The notes below the pieces were generated by a model that was given only the letters and a program-made list of their open reading frames with translations, was not told where the DNA came from and did no database searches. From Petrosia ficiformis (taxonomy: Eukaryota > Porifera > Demospongiae > Haplosclerida > Petrosiidae), in the NCBI GenBank assembly GCA_947044365.1, contig OX345636.1, positions 57,143,746 through 57,207,745 of the forward strand: a stretch of 64,000 bases of DNA, read 5' to 3'. Every line of letters begins with the position of its first letter. The stretch's first letter is position 1. Positions 63,283 through 64,000 of this stretch are shown here, one piece after another. A program made the translations under genes and the position numbers.

Positions 63283-64000
63283 ATATAAAGTTTCAGTTAT
63301 GTCATTATAATGATACAATAATTTTCAGGGGAGGAAACAGCTATATAAAAATGGGTTAGGTTGAAGACTGTTGGAGTACGTATAAGGAACATTGTTCCAT
63401 ACCCTGTGCCTTTTTAGGGGGTCTGGGATATGCCCCAGGAAAATTTGAAGGTATGTATGTGTGTCTGTAATAATTATTGAAATGTCGACATTGAATGCTC
63501 CATTGATGAAATCAAAAAGGTGTCATTGATGTAGTAATGAAAGACAACAAATCCGTATCAGATTACACTCAATTCAAGTATTTTATGTTACTTTACAGTT
63601 ATGAGAAAATAATTATAGAAGCCAGCAGCCTTAAATTTCGCAGGTTAAATTTTCGCATTTTGACAATCCAACTATTTCTCAATAGCACAATAGTAAAATG
63701 AACGGACAAGTATTAAGCTAACTGAACCAGTTTTTACAGAAGAGGCTGACTCAGTAATTCCAAAATAATTTCCTTCCTTCATCAACTAATACTGAGCCTC
63801 TTCACAGTGCAAATGATGATCTGCGGCGCAGCACAGCACTGAGCTGCTCACATATGGTGGGCGTGGCCAATATTTCGCGAAAAAAAAAAAAAACTGCAAC
63901 ATTTTGCGGTCCAATAGTCCGGGAAAATTTAGGGCTATATTGTATGTAAACGGCATGTATAAGGATAATAGTAGGCCTGTGAAGCTAAATCAATCGATAT
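63283..64000. other. Region downstream of the gene, no gene recognised
   Basis: The stretch contains repeat-like sequence (GGGGGTCTGGGATATGCCCCA; TTTCGC-rich parts and an A-run at about 63880-63893). Motifs resemble the element at 45563-46288. No coding frame of note is seen before the window ends. Confidence 0.4.

Noticed and set aside
1..64000. CRISPR array, prokaryotic operons or phage genes
   Set aside because: Repeats have no regular spacer pattern with unique spacers, and the gene has spliceosomal introns. The window is eukaryotic.

Overview
This is an AT-rich eukaryotic window, most likely from a demosponge such as Amphimedon. That placement is inferred from the compact 3' introns, the ankyrin + ZU5-like domain mix and the repeat style, not from a database match. 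I see one real protein-coding gene, on the + strand. Its visible exons run from 4805 to the stop at 63225, with a polyadenylation signal at 63277. The 5' end (start codon, promoter) is not recognisable in the window. The visible exons join without a frame break into about 1106 codons.

Gene layout: six phase-0 exons each encode one ankyrin repeat (4805, 10124, 15989, 24959, 38247, 44995). They are separated by introns of about 5 to 13 kb. A small exon (46480) changes the phase to 1, then three short, mutually similar linker exons follow (51975, 54575, 56678). From 57295 on the gene is compact: five coiled-coil exons, a large exon with a ZU5-like domain (58833-59333), four low-complexity linker exons, three exons of an unassigned conserved-looking domain (61169-61807), a linker exon and a terminal helical exon that resembles a CARD/death fold. 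This architecture (repeat sensor, coiled coil, ZU5-like, possible death fold) suggests an intracellular scaffold or innate-immune type protein. That role is inference.

The long 5' introns are filled with mobile and repetitive DNA. They hold hAT-like MITEs with 8-bp target duplications, a piggyBac-like MITE flanked by TTAA, a frameshifted reverse-transcriptase remnant, a Crypton-like (DUF3504) pseudogene, decayed BED-finger hAT transposase copies, a 136-bp-arm hairpin, many segmental duplications, and a 3.8-kb CTTGTG-type array with higher-order structure inside a hAT-like element.

The most interesting observations are four. (1) Ankyrin exons 4 and 5 lie in a 2.3-kb duplication whose introns are about 95-98% identical while the exons are only about 65% identical, with the difference concentrated in the first two thirds of the exon. 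(2) Many paralogous copies differ by exact gain of CATGTA at a TA dinucleotide, giving TACATGTA, the dominant motif of the window. (3) Exon phases are fully modular (0-0 ankyrin exons, 1-1 linker, coiled-coil and ZU5 exons). (4) A 19-bp minisatellite runs directly into a splice acceptor and supplies it.
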